Source: UMGS1668 sp035447605 (lineage in GTDB: Bacteria; Bacillota; Clostridia; Oscillospirales; Ruminococcaceae). From it: a stretch of DNA of 64,000 bases. The position numbers and the translations under genes are program-made. The DNA lies in assembly GCA_035447605.1 (NCBI GenBank), contig DAOTHJ010000009.1:1-64000 (forward strand), written 5' to 3'. The notes beneath the pieces are model-generated. The model was not told where the DNA came from. It was given only the letters and a program-made list of their open reading frames with translations, and did no database searches. Shown in pieces: positions 37,891 through 46,217 of the stretch (the stretch's first letter is position 1; every line of letters starts with the position of its first letter).

Positions 37891-38244
37891 ATGAAACTTG
37901 CAGCAATGATCGGAATCATGAGGGCGTGCGTCGGCGCCTACGACCATTATCAGGATGAAAAAAATCTGCTCAGTGAAAAGCTGAGGAACACAAGCAGGAA
38001 ACTGAAAGGTGGCAATTCTATGAAAACAATCGGTGTTATTGTCGGAATCGTCTCCCTGATTATCGCAGGTGCCGCCGCAGCGTATTTTCTTTCTAAGAAG
38101 TGCGGCCGCTGCTGTGGGGACGAGGATCTCTACGACGATTTCCCGGAAGAGGAGATCGCAACCGATACGGAGGAGCCTGCCGCTCCTAAAGAAGAGGGGA
38201 CTCCCGCCGAGGAGACGCCCGCAGCGGAGGAAACCGCCGAATAA
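37891..38244 (+). CDS. small single-pass membrane protein with acidic tail
   Basis: 117 residues: an N-terminal stretch (residues 1-43, MKLAAMIGIMRACVGAYDHY), a hydrophobic helix (TIGVIVGIVSLIIAGAAAAY, about 45-66), a basic/Cys patch KKCGRCCG and a Pro/Glu-rich tail. Two starts are credible: ATG 37891 with AAGGGGGGCC, and ATG 38020 with AAAGGTGG directly before the hydrophobic helix. I do not recognise a family. It lies just upstream of the SRP RNA. Confidence 0.6.
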   Translation: MKLAAMIGIMRACVGAYDHYQDEKNLLSEKLRNTSRKLKGGNSMKTIGVIVGIVSLIIAGAAAAYFLSKKCGRCCGDEDLYDDFPEEEIATDTEEPAAPKEEGTPAEETPAAEETAE

Positions 38245-38265
38245 ACCAGGCCAAACTCAACAAGT

Positions 38266-38421
38266 TGGCGCGGATATGCGTTTTGTCATGCGGCATACGG
38301 GTCCTGTGCGACAAATTACCGTGAACCATGTCAGGCGGGGAACCGAGCAGCATTAAGCGGTGGATTTGGGTGCCGCAGATTCATCTGTGTGCCGTATGAC
38401 AAAGCGCAGGTCTGCGTCATT
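38266..38421 (+). ncRNA. ffs: signal recognition particle RNA (bacterial small type)
   Basis: The long rod pairs TTTTGTCATGCGGCATAC with GTGTGCCGTATGACAAA. The apical Ffh-binding domain contains GTCAGGCGGGGAACCGAGCAGC, the conserved helix 8 pattern with asymmetric and symmetric loops. It lies 25 bases upstream of dnaX, where the SRP RNA gene is found in Bacillus. The ends are estimated from the extent of base pairing. No clear Alu domain is visible, so this is taken as a 4.5S-like RNA. Confidence 0.85.
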
Positions 38422-38445
38422 TTTATCGCCGAAAGGAGGCCCGGC

Positions 38446-40080
38446 ATGTATCAGGCGCTGTACCGAAAATACCGCCCGCGCAGATTTGACGATGTGGCCG
38501 GGCAGGAACATATCACTTCCATTTTGACGCGCGAGGTCGCGGAGGGCACGTTCGCCCACGCCTACCTGTTCACCGGCAGCCGCGGCATCGGCAAGACCAC
38601 CTGCGCGAAGATTCTCGCAAAAGCGGTCAACTGCCCGGAAATGCGGGACGGCGAGCCCTGCGGCGTCTGCCCGATTTGCCGCGGCATCGACGAAGGCTCG
38701 GTGCTCGACGTCGAGGAGATCGACGCCGCCACGAACCGCAACATCGACGACATCCGCAGCCTGCGCGACGAGGCGGGATTCACGCCCGTTTTGGCAAAGT
38801 ACCGCGTCTACATCCTCGACGAGGCCCATATGCTGACCCGCGAGGCCGCAAACGCGCTCTTAAAAATTCTGGAGGAACCTCCGGAACATGTGATCTTCAT
38901 TCTGGCCACCACCGAGCCACACAAGCTCCCGGCGACCATCGTCTCCCGGTGCCTGCGCTTCGATTTCAAGCGCCTCACCCCGCAGGCCATCGCCGAGCGC
39001 GTCGGCTACGTCTGCGGCGAGGAGGGCATGGAGATCGACGGCGAGGCGGCGCTCCTGATCGGCAAGCTCGCCGACGGCGGCATGCGCGACGCGCTCTCGC
39101 TGCTGGATGTCTGCCGCGCGGCGGGCGGGCGCATCACCGTCGATACGGTCACAAAATGCGCCGGGCTCTCCGGCCACGATCACCTGTTCGATCTGGCGGA
39201 GAAGGTGGCCGAAAAAGATGTTCCCGGTCTGCTTCGGTTGCTTGAGGAGATCTACGCCGGCTCCGCGGATGCCTCGCGGCTCTGCGACGAGCTGATCGGC
39301 CACTTCCGCAACCTGATGGTCGCTTCGGCCGTGCCGGAGGATTCCGCGGTGCTCAAGGTCTCGGCCGGCGAACAGCAGCGCCTGAGCGCGCAGGCAAAAC
39401 GCCTGACGCCGCAGACGATTTTTTATGCGATCTCCGTTTTGCAGGATACGGCCGCGCGGATGGGCAAGACCGCCTCGAAGCGGCTGGAGCTGGAGCTTGC
39501 GCTGGTGAAACTGTGCAGCCCGGCCCTCTCCGATTCGCCGGAGGCCATGCTTGCGCGGATCGATCGGCTGGAGCGGGAGGTTGCCCTGCTGAAGGCGGGC
39601 GCTGCGGCGTCTCCGGATCCGCCGGAGGAAAAAAGCCGGAAGAAGCCCTCCAAACAGGCGGAACCGGCCTCGGATCCGCCGGAGACGGAAGAAAAGCCGG
39701 AAGCGGAAAAGGCGGACGGCCTGCCCGCGATGGCGAAAGCACCGGCGGCGGATACGCCGTGTCTCTTCTCCCTGTGGGAGGAGGTGCTTGCCAAGATTCA
39801 GGCCCGGAACCCGATGATCTTCTCATTCCTCGCCGAATCGGAGGCCTACATCTCCGGCAACACGGTGCTCATTGATGCAAAGAACGACACCTTTATCCCG
39901 TACATGCAGCGCAACGAGGACGCCCGCAGCATCATCAAGGATGCGATCACGGAGGTCAGCGGCCGCCGCTATGGGATTGGGCCGTATAAAAGACCGGAAT
40001 CCGCAAAGCGGCGCAGCACCCCGCTCGACGAAGTGCTCAAACGCGCAGGCGACGCGGATATCCCGGTGACAGTCAGATAA
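38446..40080 (+). CDS. dnaX: DNA polymerase III subunits gamma/tau
   Basis: 544 residues. Walker A GSRGIGKTT (about 44), zinc module CPEMRDGEPCGVCPIC, Walker B VYILDEAHML, sensor 1 ATTEPHKLPATIVSRC, collar domain III, then a charged Pro/Glu/Lys linker and a C-terminal tau region. It loads the sliding clamp. ATG 38446 follows AAAGGAGG and gives MYQALYRKYRPRRFDD, the family start; the 19 codons upstream overlap the SRP RNA. It opens the dnaX-ybaB-recR operon. Confidence 0.96.
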   Translation: MYQALYRKYRPRRFDDVAGQEHITSILTREVAEGTFAHAYLFTGSRGIGKTTCAKILAKAVNCPEMRDGEPCGVCPICRGIDEGSVLDVEEIDAATNRNIDDIRSLRDEAGFTPVLAKYRVYILDEAHMLTREAANALLKILEEPPEHVIFILATTEPHKLPATIVSRCLRFDFKRLTPQAIAERVGYVCGEEGMEIDGEAALLIGKLADGGMRDALSLLDVCRAAGGRITVDTVTKCAGLSGHDHLFDLAEKVAEKDVPGLLRLLEEIYAGSADASRLCDELIGHFRNLMVASAVPEDSAVLKVSAGEQQRLSAQAKRLTPQTIFYAISVLQDTAARMGKTASKRLELELALVKLCSPALSDSPEAMLARIDRLEREVALLKAGAAASPDPPEEKSRKKPSKQAEPASDPPETEEKPEAEKADGLPAMAKAPAADTPCLFSLWEEVLAKIQARNPMIFSFLAESEAYISGNTVLIDAKNDTFIPYMQRNEDARSIIKDAITEVSGRRYGIGPYKRPESAKRRSTPLDEVLKRAGDADIPVTVR

Positions 40081-40107
40081 GTATCAAAAAAAGGACGGAC
40101 AGAGAGT

Positions 40108-40461
40108 ATGAAAGCAAGAATGCCCGAAGGGTTCGGCGGCGGCGCTCCCTCCAATATGCAGGGGATGCTCAAGCAGGCGCAGAAAATGCAGGAGATGATG
40201 GCGGAGCTTCAGGAGGACCTGAACGCCCGCGAATACGACTTCACGGTCGGCGGCGGGATGGCGGCCATTAAAATCAACGGAAAGAAAGAGATCCTTTCCA
40301 TCGAGCTCAAACCGGAGATTGTGGATCCGGAGGACATCGAGATGCTTCAGGATATTCTGGTCGCCGGCGTCAACGAGGCGGTTTCCGGCGTCGAAAAGAC
40401 GAACGAGGAAGAGATGGCGAAGCTGACCGGCAACATGAAAGTGCCCGGCCTCGGTCTCTAA
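40108..40461 (+). CDS. YbaB/EbfC nucleoid-associated protein
   Basis: 117 residues with GGAPSNMQGMLKQAQKMQEMM, followed by the small beta/alpha domain ending in MKVPGLGL. It forms DNA-binding dimers and is conserved between dnaX and recR, as here. Confidence 0.95.
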   Translation: MKARMPEGFGGGAPSNMQGMLKQAQKMQEMMAELQEDLNAREYDFTVGGGMAAIKINGKKEILSIELKPEIVDPEDIEMLQDILVAGVNEAVSGVEKTNEEEMAKLTGNMKVPGLGL

Positions 40462-40464
40462 GCG

Positions 40465-41064
40465 ATGGGATACAGTCTGCTGCCGCTGGCGAAGCTGACC
40501 GAGCATTTCGAGCGGCTTCCCGGCATAGGAAAAAAGAGCGCGCAGAGGCTGGCGTTCCACATCCTCCGCATGCCGGAGGAGGAGGCGCGCGACTTCGCCG
40601 ACGCGATCCTTGAGGCGAGGGAAAAGATCGGTTACTGCAGGATCTGCCGGAATCTGACCGACGGCGACTGCTGCCCGATCTGCTCCGATCCGACGCGTGA
40701 CGAGACAACAATCTGCGTCGTCGAGGATCCAAAAGATGTCATTGCTTTTGAGCGTACAAAGGAGTATCATGGGCTGTACCACGTTCTCGGAGGGCTCATC
40801 TCCCCGATGGACGGCATCGGCCCGGAGGCGCTCAGCATCAAGGAACTGATGGCGCGCCTCGGGGACGGCAAGGTCAAGGAAGTCATCATGGCCACGAACC
40901 CTACCGTCGAGGGTGAGGCGACTGCCATGTATCTTTCCCGGCTGCTCAAGCCGCTCGGCGTGCTCGTAACAAGGCTCGCCTACGGCATTCCGGTCGGCGG
41001 AAGCCTTGAATATGCCGACGAGGTGACGCTTTACCGCGCGCTCGAGGGCAGAAATACAATGTGA
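40465..41064 (+). CDS. recR: recombination protein RecR
   Basis: 199 residues. Helix-hairpin-helix FERLPGIGKKSAQRLAFH, four-Cys zinc finger CRICRNLTDGDCCPIC and a Toprim domain (VVEDPKDVIAFE). It acts with RecO and RecF in daughter-strand gap repair. It starts 3 bases after ybaB. Confidence 0.97.
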   Translation: MGYSLLPLAKLTEHFERLPGIGKKSAQRLAFHILRMPEEEARDFADAILEAREKIGYCRICRNLTDGDCCPICSDPTRDETTICVVEDPKDVIAFERTKEYHGLYHVLGGLISPMDGIGPEALSIKELMARLGDGKVKEVIMATNPTVEGEATAMYLSRLLKPLGVLVTRLAYGIPVGGSLEYADEVTLYRALEGRNTM

Positions 41065-41081
41065 ATTCCCGGAGGCAAAGA

Positions 41082-41540
41082 ATGAATCTTCGCGGTCTGA
41101 CGGACGGCAAAAATAGAAAACAGTTTTTTCGCTTTTGTTTGATCGGCGTGCTCAACACGGTGGTCGACTACGCCATATTCTCGGCCGTGAGCCTCTTCTC
41201 GGAGAACATCTATCTCGCCCAGACCTGCGGCTATGCGGCGGGCGTGCTCAACAGCTACACCCTCAACCGGAAATGGACGTTTGATACGCAGAAGAAATTC
41301 TTCTCCCCGGAATTCGTGAAGTTCATCGTGGTCAACCTGGTCTCCTACGCGGCCTCGCTCGGGGCGCTGTGGCTGCTTGCGGACGTGTGGGGGCTCAATA
41401 AATATTTCGCCAAGATCCTGCTGGTCGGCGTGACGCTTGTCATCAACTACGTGCTGAACCGGATCTGGGTCTTTGGCGGCAGCGGGGAAGGAGGGCCCGG
41501 CGTTGCAGAAAAACGAAATCAAGACGATCGCCCGCAATAA
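41082..41540 (+). CDS. GtrA-like membrane protein
   Basis: 152 residues with four membrane helices. FFRFCLIGVLNTVVDYAIF and YTLNRKWTF are diagnostic of the GtrA/DPMS1 family, which may flip lipid-linked sugars for cell-surface glycosylation. ATG 41082 follows GGAGGCAAAG. It overlaps smpB by 38 bases. Confidence 0.9.
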   Translation: MNLRGLTDGKNRKQFFRFCLIGVLNTVVDYAIFSAVSLFSENIYLAQTCGYAAGVLNSYTLNRKWTFDTQKKFFSPEFVKFIVVNLVSYAASLGALWLLADVWGLNKYFAKILLVGVTLVINYVLNRIWVFGGSGEGGPGVAEKRNQDDRPQ

Positions 41541-41967
41541 AAAGGCCTTCCACGACTACTTTGTGGATGAGACCTTCGAGGCGGGCGTCGAACTCTGCGG
41601 TACGGAGGTCAAGAGTATCCGCGCCGGCGGCGTCAACCTCAAGGACAGCTGGTGCGAAGTCAAAAACGGCGAGATCTTCGTCAACGGCATGCACATCAGC
41701 CCCTATGAGAAGGGCAATATCTTCAACCGGGATCCGATGCGCGCGCGCAGGCTCCTGATGCACCGGCGCGAAATCATCAAGCTGTTCGGGCTCATCCAGC
41801 AGCAGGGCATGGCGCTGATTCCGACGGAGCTGTATTTTAAAGGCTCAAGGGTCAAGATGGCGGTTTCGGTCTGCCGCGGCAAGAAGCTCTACGACAAACG
41901 CGAGGATCTCGCGGAGCGGGCGGCCAAAAGAGACATCGAAAGGAGCATGAAGGAACAGAGAGTATAA
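41503..41967 (+). CDS. smpB: SsrA-binding protein SmpB
   Basis: 154 residues. NKKAFHDYFVDETFEAGVEL, GTEVKSIRAG and the basic C-terminal tail (RAAKRDIERSMKEQ) are typical. It delivers tmRNA to stalled ribosomes, and the tmRNA gene lies 29 bases downstream. TTG 41503, 8 bases after GGAGG, is the best start; the frame extends 10 codons upstream inside gtrA without a ribosome site. Confidence 0.95.
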   Translation: MQKNEIKTIARNKKAFHDYFVDETFEAGVELCGTEVKSIRAGGVNLKDSWCEVKNGEIFVNGMHISPYEKGNIFNRDPMRARRLLMHRREIIKLFGLIQQQGMALIPTELYFKGSRVKMAVSVCRGKKLYDKREDLAERAAKRDIERSMKEQRV

Positions 41968-41996
41968 TCCATACTCCCGTACCTTTTGCCAGATAT

Positions 41997-42340
41997 GGGG
42001 GCGTAAAGGTTTCGACGGGGATTCTGAAGTTTGGATAGCGGGCAGAGGCGCCTACCCTCTATAAAATGGGCAAAAACAACAAACGCTAACGATAATTTAG
42101 CTTACGCGGCCTAAATAGGCCGCCGTCCGTCCCATGAGTACCGCGGCCTGGGAACGGGCGTGACTTAGCGGTGAACGTTGCAGGGAGGTTCCTCCGGCCC
42201 TGTGATGTATTAGGGGGATACTGAACCGGTAAGCCTGCCTGTCGGCGTGCCGGGGAGGGAATGCAAACGACAGGATGCGCCCGGAGAAGTTCTTATGGAT
42301 GGATTTTCGGACGGGGGTTCGACTCCCCCCGCCTCCACCA
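41997..42340 (+). ncRNA. ssrA: transfer-messenger RNA (tmRNA)
   Basis: 5' GGGGGCGTAAAGGTTTCGACGG pairs with the 3' end GGTTCGACTCCCCCCGCCTCC-ACCA as the tRNA-like domain. The resume codon GCT is at 42085 and the tag reads ANDNLAYAA before TAA at 42112-42114. It ends the smpB region and is followed by a terminator. Confidence 0.97.
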
Positions 42341-42341
42341 C

Positions 42342-42387
42342 AAAAAAAGCAGAGAACCGCACAACAATGCGATTCCCTGCTTTTTTT
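42342..42387 (+). terminator. intrinsic terminator after ssrA
   Basis: AAAAAAAGCAG...CTGCTTTTTTT with an inner CCGCA/TGCG stem starts two bases after the tmRNA 3' end. Confidence 0.85.
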
Positions 42388-42515
42388 ATCACCGGCACCA
42401 AGAGCGACACCATATTTTGATATTGCGCGTTCACAACCTCGGCGATCTCCGGTTTTTTCTTTTTGCCCGATGGCCAGAGTATGGCCGACTATTTTCAAAA
42501 ATATCGAAATAGCTA

Positions 42516-42544
42516 TTGACTTATTTATGCCGGTCTGCTACTAT
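42516..42544 (+). promoter_or_regulatory. promoter/operator of the sdpR-sdpI-like pair
   Basis: TTGACT (42516-42521), 17 bases, TACTAT (42539-42544), inside an AT-rich block. AAATAGCTATT and CTATTTAG flank the core as partial inverted repeats, a plausible autorepressor site. Confidence 0.65.
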
Positions 42545-42585
42545 CTATTTAGAAAAAAATAAAAATAGAATGCGAGGGGTGCGGT

Positions 42586-42861
42586 TTGGGATTTCCTGAA
42601 ACATTCAAAGCTCTCTCCGACCCGGTACGGCGGGAGATTCTGGTTATGCTGCGCGCGGGCAAGCTGTCCGCCGGCGAAATCGCGGGGGCCTTCGAGATAT
42701 CCGGCGCAACGATTTCCTACCATTTATCCCAGCTGAAAAAAGCGGGGCTTATCACGGAGAGCAAATATAAAAACTTTATTTATTACGAACTGAACGCTTC
42801 TGTCTTTGAAGAAATCATGCTGTGGTTCTCACAGTTCGGAGGAAAAGAAAATGAAAAATAA
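42586..42861 (+). CDS. ArsR/SdpR-family autorepressor
   Basis: 91 residues of winged-helix type: FKALSDPVRREILVMLRAGK, SAGEIAGAFEISGATISYHLSQLKKAG in two overlapping helices, and YYELNAS in the wing. No metal-binding cysteines are seen, so it is the SdpR rather than the metal-sensing ArsR subtype. The start is TTG 42586, 9 bases after GAGGGG. It overlaps the membrane partner gene by 11 bases. Confidence 0.9.
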   Translation: MGFPETFKALSDPVRREILVMLRAGKLSAGEIAGAFEISGATISYHLSQLKKAGLITESKYKNFIYYELNASVFEEIMLWFSQFGGKENEK

Positions 42862-43492
42862 AGCGGCCGTCATTTCCACAGGATTATGTCTTTTGCCGAT
42901 CGCCCTATCGGTGTTGCTCTATAACGATCTGCCGGATCAGATTGCCGTTCATTTCGACAATGCCGGAACCCCCGACAACTATTTGCCGAAGGCTCTCGCG
43001 GCATTCGGACTGCCGCTGTTGTTGGCCGTCATAAATTTGTATTCGCATTTTCGCGTGACGGCAGACCCGAAAGTAAAAAATTCCGCCGCTTCGCTGCGAA
43101 TGCTTGCCAAATGGCTCGTCCCCGTCGCTTCGCTGATAATCATGCCGATCACGTTGTTTACGGCGATTGGAAAACAAGTGCCGGTGGTCATGATTGTCAC
43201 CGCCATGGCGGGCCTTGCGGTTGCGATAAGCGGAAACTATCTGCCGAAATGCAAAAGGAACTACACGATCGGCATCAAGCTGCCATGGACGCTCGACAAC
43301 GAAGAAAATTGGAACCACACACACAGATTCTCGGGATTTGTCTGGGCCGCCGGCGGTATTTTGATCATCATCGGCGCGTTTCTGGAGATCCCGTACCTGA
43401 CGATCGCCGTCGCCGCCTGCCTGATCGTCATGCCGGTCGGATATTCCTACCTCTTTTCTCTTCATCACGGGGATGAAAGCCACGAAAAATGA
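42851..43492 (+). CDS. SdpI-family (DUF1648) membrane protein
   Basis: 213 residues with six membrane helices. The DUF1648 opening (LPDQIAVHFDNAGTPDNYLPK) and the conserved NYTIGIKLPWTLDNEENW are typical of SdpI. In Bacillus SdpI confers immunity to the SdpC toxin and sequesters SdpR. No SdpABC toxin genes are linked, so immunity to a foreign toxin or signal-driven regulation is inferred. Confidence 0.9.
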   Translation: MKNKAAVISTGLCLLPIALSVLLYNDLPDQIAVHFDNAGTPDNYLPKALAAFGLPLLLAVINLYSHFRVTADPKVKNSAASLRMLAKWLVPVASLIIMPITLFTAIGKQVPVVMIVTAMAGLAVAISGNYLPKCKRNYTIGIKLPWTLDNEENWNHTHRFSGFVWAAGGILIIIGAFLEIPYLTIAVAACLIVMPVGYSYLFSLHHGDESHEK

Positions 43493-43580
43493 GAAACCGG
43501 CGGGATTCGAAGCGCAGGCTGCGCCGCCGCGATTTTGCCACCCGCACCGCCGCGCATGAACCCCGCGTATTTACAGCAAC

Positions 43581-43614
43581 AAAAAACGGGCCGATTAAAT
43601 ATCGGTCCGTTTTT
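43581..43614. terminator. bidirectional terminator between sdpI-like gene and lipoprotein
   Basis: AAAAAACGGGCCGAT / ATCGGTCCGTTTTT stem-loop in the convergent gap. Confidence 0.85.
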
Positions 43615-43659
43615 ATCTGTGGGTCTCTTTTTTATGGAAAAGGACGGCGTAAGGCCCCG

Positions 43660-44433
43660 TCAGCCTTCGGCAGTTCCCGTGACGGTATTGGCGAGATACT
43701 TCCAGGAGCCGTCGGGCTGAAGCTGGATGGTCGTCGTGCAGCTCCACTGAAATTCATTGGTGGTTCCGATATACCAGCTGCTGTCCAGCTCGAGGAGATC
43801 GCCCTCCAGCCGCACGCCGGTCACTTCGCCGACCTTGTCGAACCCGCCAAATCCGCCGGGGAAAAAGTAGGTGCCGTTGTCCGCGTCGTACTTTTCTCCC
43901 GCCGCGGCGCGGATGTCGTCGGCGCCGAGGTTAAAGTACCGCCCGATGGTCCCCTCCACAAGATCGGCCGGGAAATAGAAATTTTCCGAAGCGGCATGAA
44001 GCGCATCCAGCCACCCGGTGCGGTCGCCGTCATGCGCGCGCTGATAATCGAGGCTCCAGCAGCTGTTAAACATGAGTTCCAGCGCCGACTCGTCGGTGAT
44101 CTCCGGGCAGCCGTCCGCAAAGTCGTAACGCTGAGGGCTGTAAAAAGTCCACGCGGCGAGGTAGGTGTCGTAGCAGTCCTGGGCGTCGAGCGAGATCGCG
44201 GCATCCGAAACGTTTTCGGACGGCGCGCTTTCGGCGGCGGAGGACGGAACCTCTGAGCTTTGAGCGGTCTCGCTTGAGGCCGAAGCCGTCTCGCTTGAGG
44301 AAGAAGGAGCCGCGGTGCCGCACGCAGAAAGCAAGGCGGCGGTCAGAACTGCGGCCAGTGCGAGGAAAAGTGCTTTCAAACCTGTGGAACTTCTGAGGCC
44401 GTCGTTGCCGGCCGTGCGTCTTTCCATCATCAT
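43660..44433 (-). CDS. predicted lipoprotein of unknown function
   Basis: 257 residues. A signal peptide with lipobox LLSAC (Cys at about residue 38) is followed by a Ser/Glu-rich linker of about 40 residues and a folded domain with several Trp and Tyr (AAWTFYSPQRYDFADG, FYFPADLVEG, SSWYIGTTNEFQW). No family is recognised. GGGAGGG precedes three consecutive ATG codons; the first is used. It is probably attached to the outer face of the membrane. Confidence 0.8.
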   Translation of the reverse strand: MMMERRTAGNDGLRSSTGLKALFLALAAVLTAALLSACGTAAPSSSSETASASSETAQSSEVPSSAAESAPSENVSDAAISLDAQDCYDTYLAAWTFYSPQRYDFADGCPEITDESALELMFNSCWSLDYQRAHDGDRTGWLDALHAASENFYFPADLVEGTIGRYFNLGADDIRAAAGEKYDADNGTYFFPGGFGGFDKVGEVTGVRLEGDLLELDSSWYIGTTNEFQWSCTTTIQLQPDGSWKYLANTVTGTAEG

Positions 44434-45007
44434 GACCCTCCCAAAAATCAGTTGTGGAATCTACCCTCAAGATACAGGAATCCGTCCCAAAATGCAAGAT
44501 GCCGCCGAAAGAATCTTATGGTATCTATTGGAACTCCCGGCGCCCGCTGCCCGGCGGCATGGTTTATATGATTATGGCCTCCCTTGATACTTATGGCGGC
44601 GGTGTGAAGGAGACCTGCTTCGGTGCCGCGTCGTTCTTTTGCGGATGCGGAGAAAATGGAATTGAGCGCCTCCGCGCCGGAGGGCCTTCAGGAATACAAA
44701 ACGGGAGGCCCCGAAAGACCGCCGGGAAGCGTATCGGCGATTGTGCCGTAAAAAAGCGCCGCAACGGCGGACGGAGAATCCGATCGGGCAAATTTCCGGA
44801 GAGGCTGCCGCCTATAAACCAAAGCCCGGAGGCCCGGCAGTCAGGCCCGATTCCAGCGGCCCGGCAGGAAAGCCAGGTTCCGGCAGAGAGCTTGATTCCG
44901 CCGAATCGATCTTTGCCGTGACCTTTGGGCTTTGCCCTTTCGTTTCTATGCTTTTTCTGGTATACTTTGTTCGGAATATTTCCATTTATGGATGGAGCGA
45001 TGGATTT
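44434..45007. other. intergenic region without a supported gene
   Basis: 574 bases. The only signal I see is TATACT (44961-44966), a plausible -10 element for the downstream membrane protein, in a T-rich stretch. Open frames here lack ribosome sites and recognisable products. Confidence 0.6.
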
Positions 45008-45871
45008 ATGAAAAAATTTCTTACGGGGCTGACGGTTATTGCCGTATTGTCTTCGGCGTTTTCCGCCTGCGTTGGGGTATTTTTTACGGACGCCGGAACG
45101 GAAAGAACCGTTGAAAATATATACGGACAGCAGGTTGTACTATATGGCAACGGCATTTACGCCGACAATTCCCTGATGAAGGCCGGAGCGACAAAGGGAA
45201 TGGACCTCGTCGTTCTTCTTGCCGGGCTGATGCTTCTCGCCGTAATCCTGTTCTTCCGCGATAAAAAAGCGGGGATGCTTCTTCAAACCGGGCTGCTGTC
45301 CATCATTCTGTATGCGTCCGTCTGCCTGATTATGGGCGTGACGATGAACCGATTATTTCTTCTGTATGTGCTGCAGTTCGGGAGCTCCCTGTTCGCTTTT
45401 CTTTTGTCTTTACAAGCCGTTGCGGCGGAGGAGGTCTATCAGGAAAGCCTGTATGCAAAGCATCTGGTCGGAACGGGGGTATTTCTGATCGCCGGGGGCT
45501 GTTCCACCTTTATATGGCTGACCTTTCTTCTGCCCGTTGTGATCACGGGGCAGCCGATGGAAACCATCGAAATCTATACGACGGAGCCCGCCTTTGCGCT
45601 CGATTTGGCCATAGTCCTGCCTTCCGCGCTGTATAGCGGCATTATGCTGTTAAAAAAAGAGAAAATCGGCTATAAGATGGCTCCCGTTCTGCTCACGCTG
45701 CTGACCGGCGTCGGCGTTTGCGTGATTTTTCAGACGATTTTTCAAAGGTCGCTGGGCGTGGTTCTCTCCGTCGGCCAGATGATCGGTCTGGTTGCCTCGT
45801 TTGTCGTCCTCGGCGCGATCGCCGCGGTGCTGGATCTCCGCCTGCTGAAATACGCCAAACAGACCTCATGA
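45008..45871 (+). CDS. polytopic membrane protein of unknown function
   Basis: 287 residues with about seven membrane helices. An N-terminal helix (FLTGLTVIAVLSSAFSACV) precedes a short extracellular stretch (NIYGQQVVLYGNGIYADNSL), then paired helices separated by charged loops. No family is recognised. GGAG lies 10 bases before ATG 45008. It is a single-gene unit with a terminator at 45903-45937. Confidence 0.75.
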   Translation: MKKFLTGLTVIAVLSSAFSACVGVFFTDAGTERTVENIYGQQVVLYGNGIYADNSLMKAGATKGMDLVVLLAGLMLLAVILFFRDKKAGMLLQTGLLSIILYASVCLIMGVTMNRLFLLYVLQFGSSLFAFLLSLQAVAAEEVYQESLYAKHLVGTGVFLIAGGCSTFIWLTFLLPVVITGQPMETIEIYTTEPAFALDLAIVLPSALYSGIMLLKKEKIGYKMAPVLLTLLTGVGVCVIFQTIFQRSLGVVLSVGQMIGLVASFVVLGAIAAVLDLRLLKYAKQTS

Positions 45872-45902
45872 TCCCGTGATTTTCTATTTTTCGGATGAAT
45901 TT

Positions 45903-45937
45903 GCCTGCTCCCGGATTGTCGGGAAGCAGGCTTTTTT
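45903..45937 (+). terminator. intrinsic terminator
   Basis: GCCTGCTCCCG / CGGGAAGCAGGC then T6, 30 bases after the membrane-protein stop. The 346-base gap 45872-46217 also holds the poly-G tract and an AT-rich promoter-like stretch near 46030-46055, but no gene. Confidence 0.88.
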
Positions 45938-45956
45938 CTTCAAAAAGATTTTATGC

Positions 45957-45966
45957 GGGGGGGGGG
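45957..45966 (+). repeat. poly-G tract (10 G)
   Basis: An uninterrupted run of ten guanines between the terminator and the promoter region of the next gene, in otherwise AT-rich sequence. Such tracts are prone to slippage, but nothing else shows that it is functional. Confidence 0.7.
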
Positions 45967-46217
45967 AAGATAAAGCAGCCCGATAAATCGGAACGGCGGG
46001 ATTTTCCATTTTTTTGTTCCGGGCTTGTTATTTTTTCAATGTCATTATAAAATGAGAAAGGAAAGAAAAATCCGGCATTCCAAAAGTAAAAAACATACGG
46101 CTGAAAACAGAAGGCCCTCCGCCGGGTCACGGATATGGCGGGGGGTTCGGCGTCCGTAAAAGGGGCTGCCCGACCGCGGCTCCGGAAAACCGAAGAAAAA
46201 GAGAGAAGGGTGACGAA

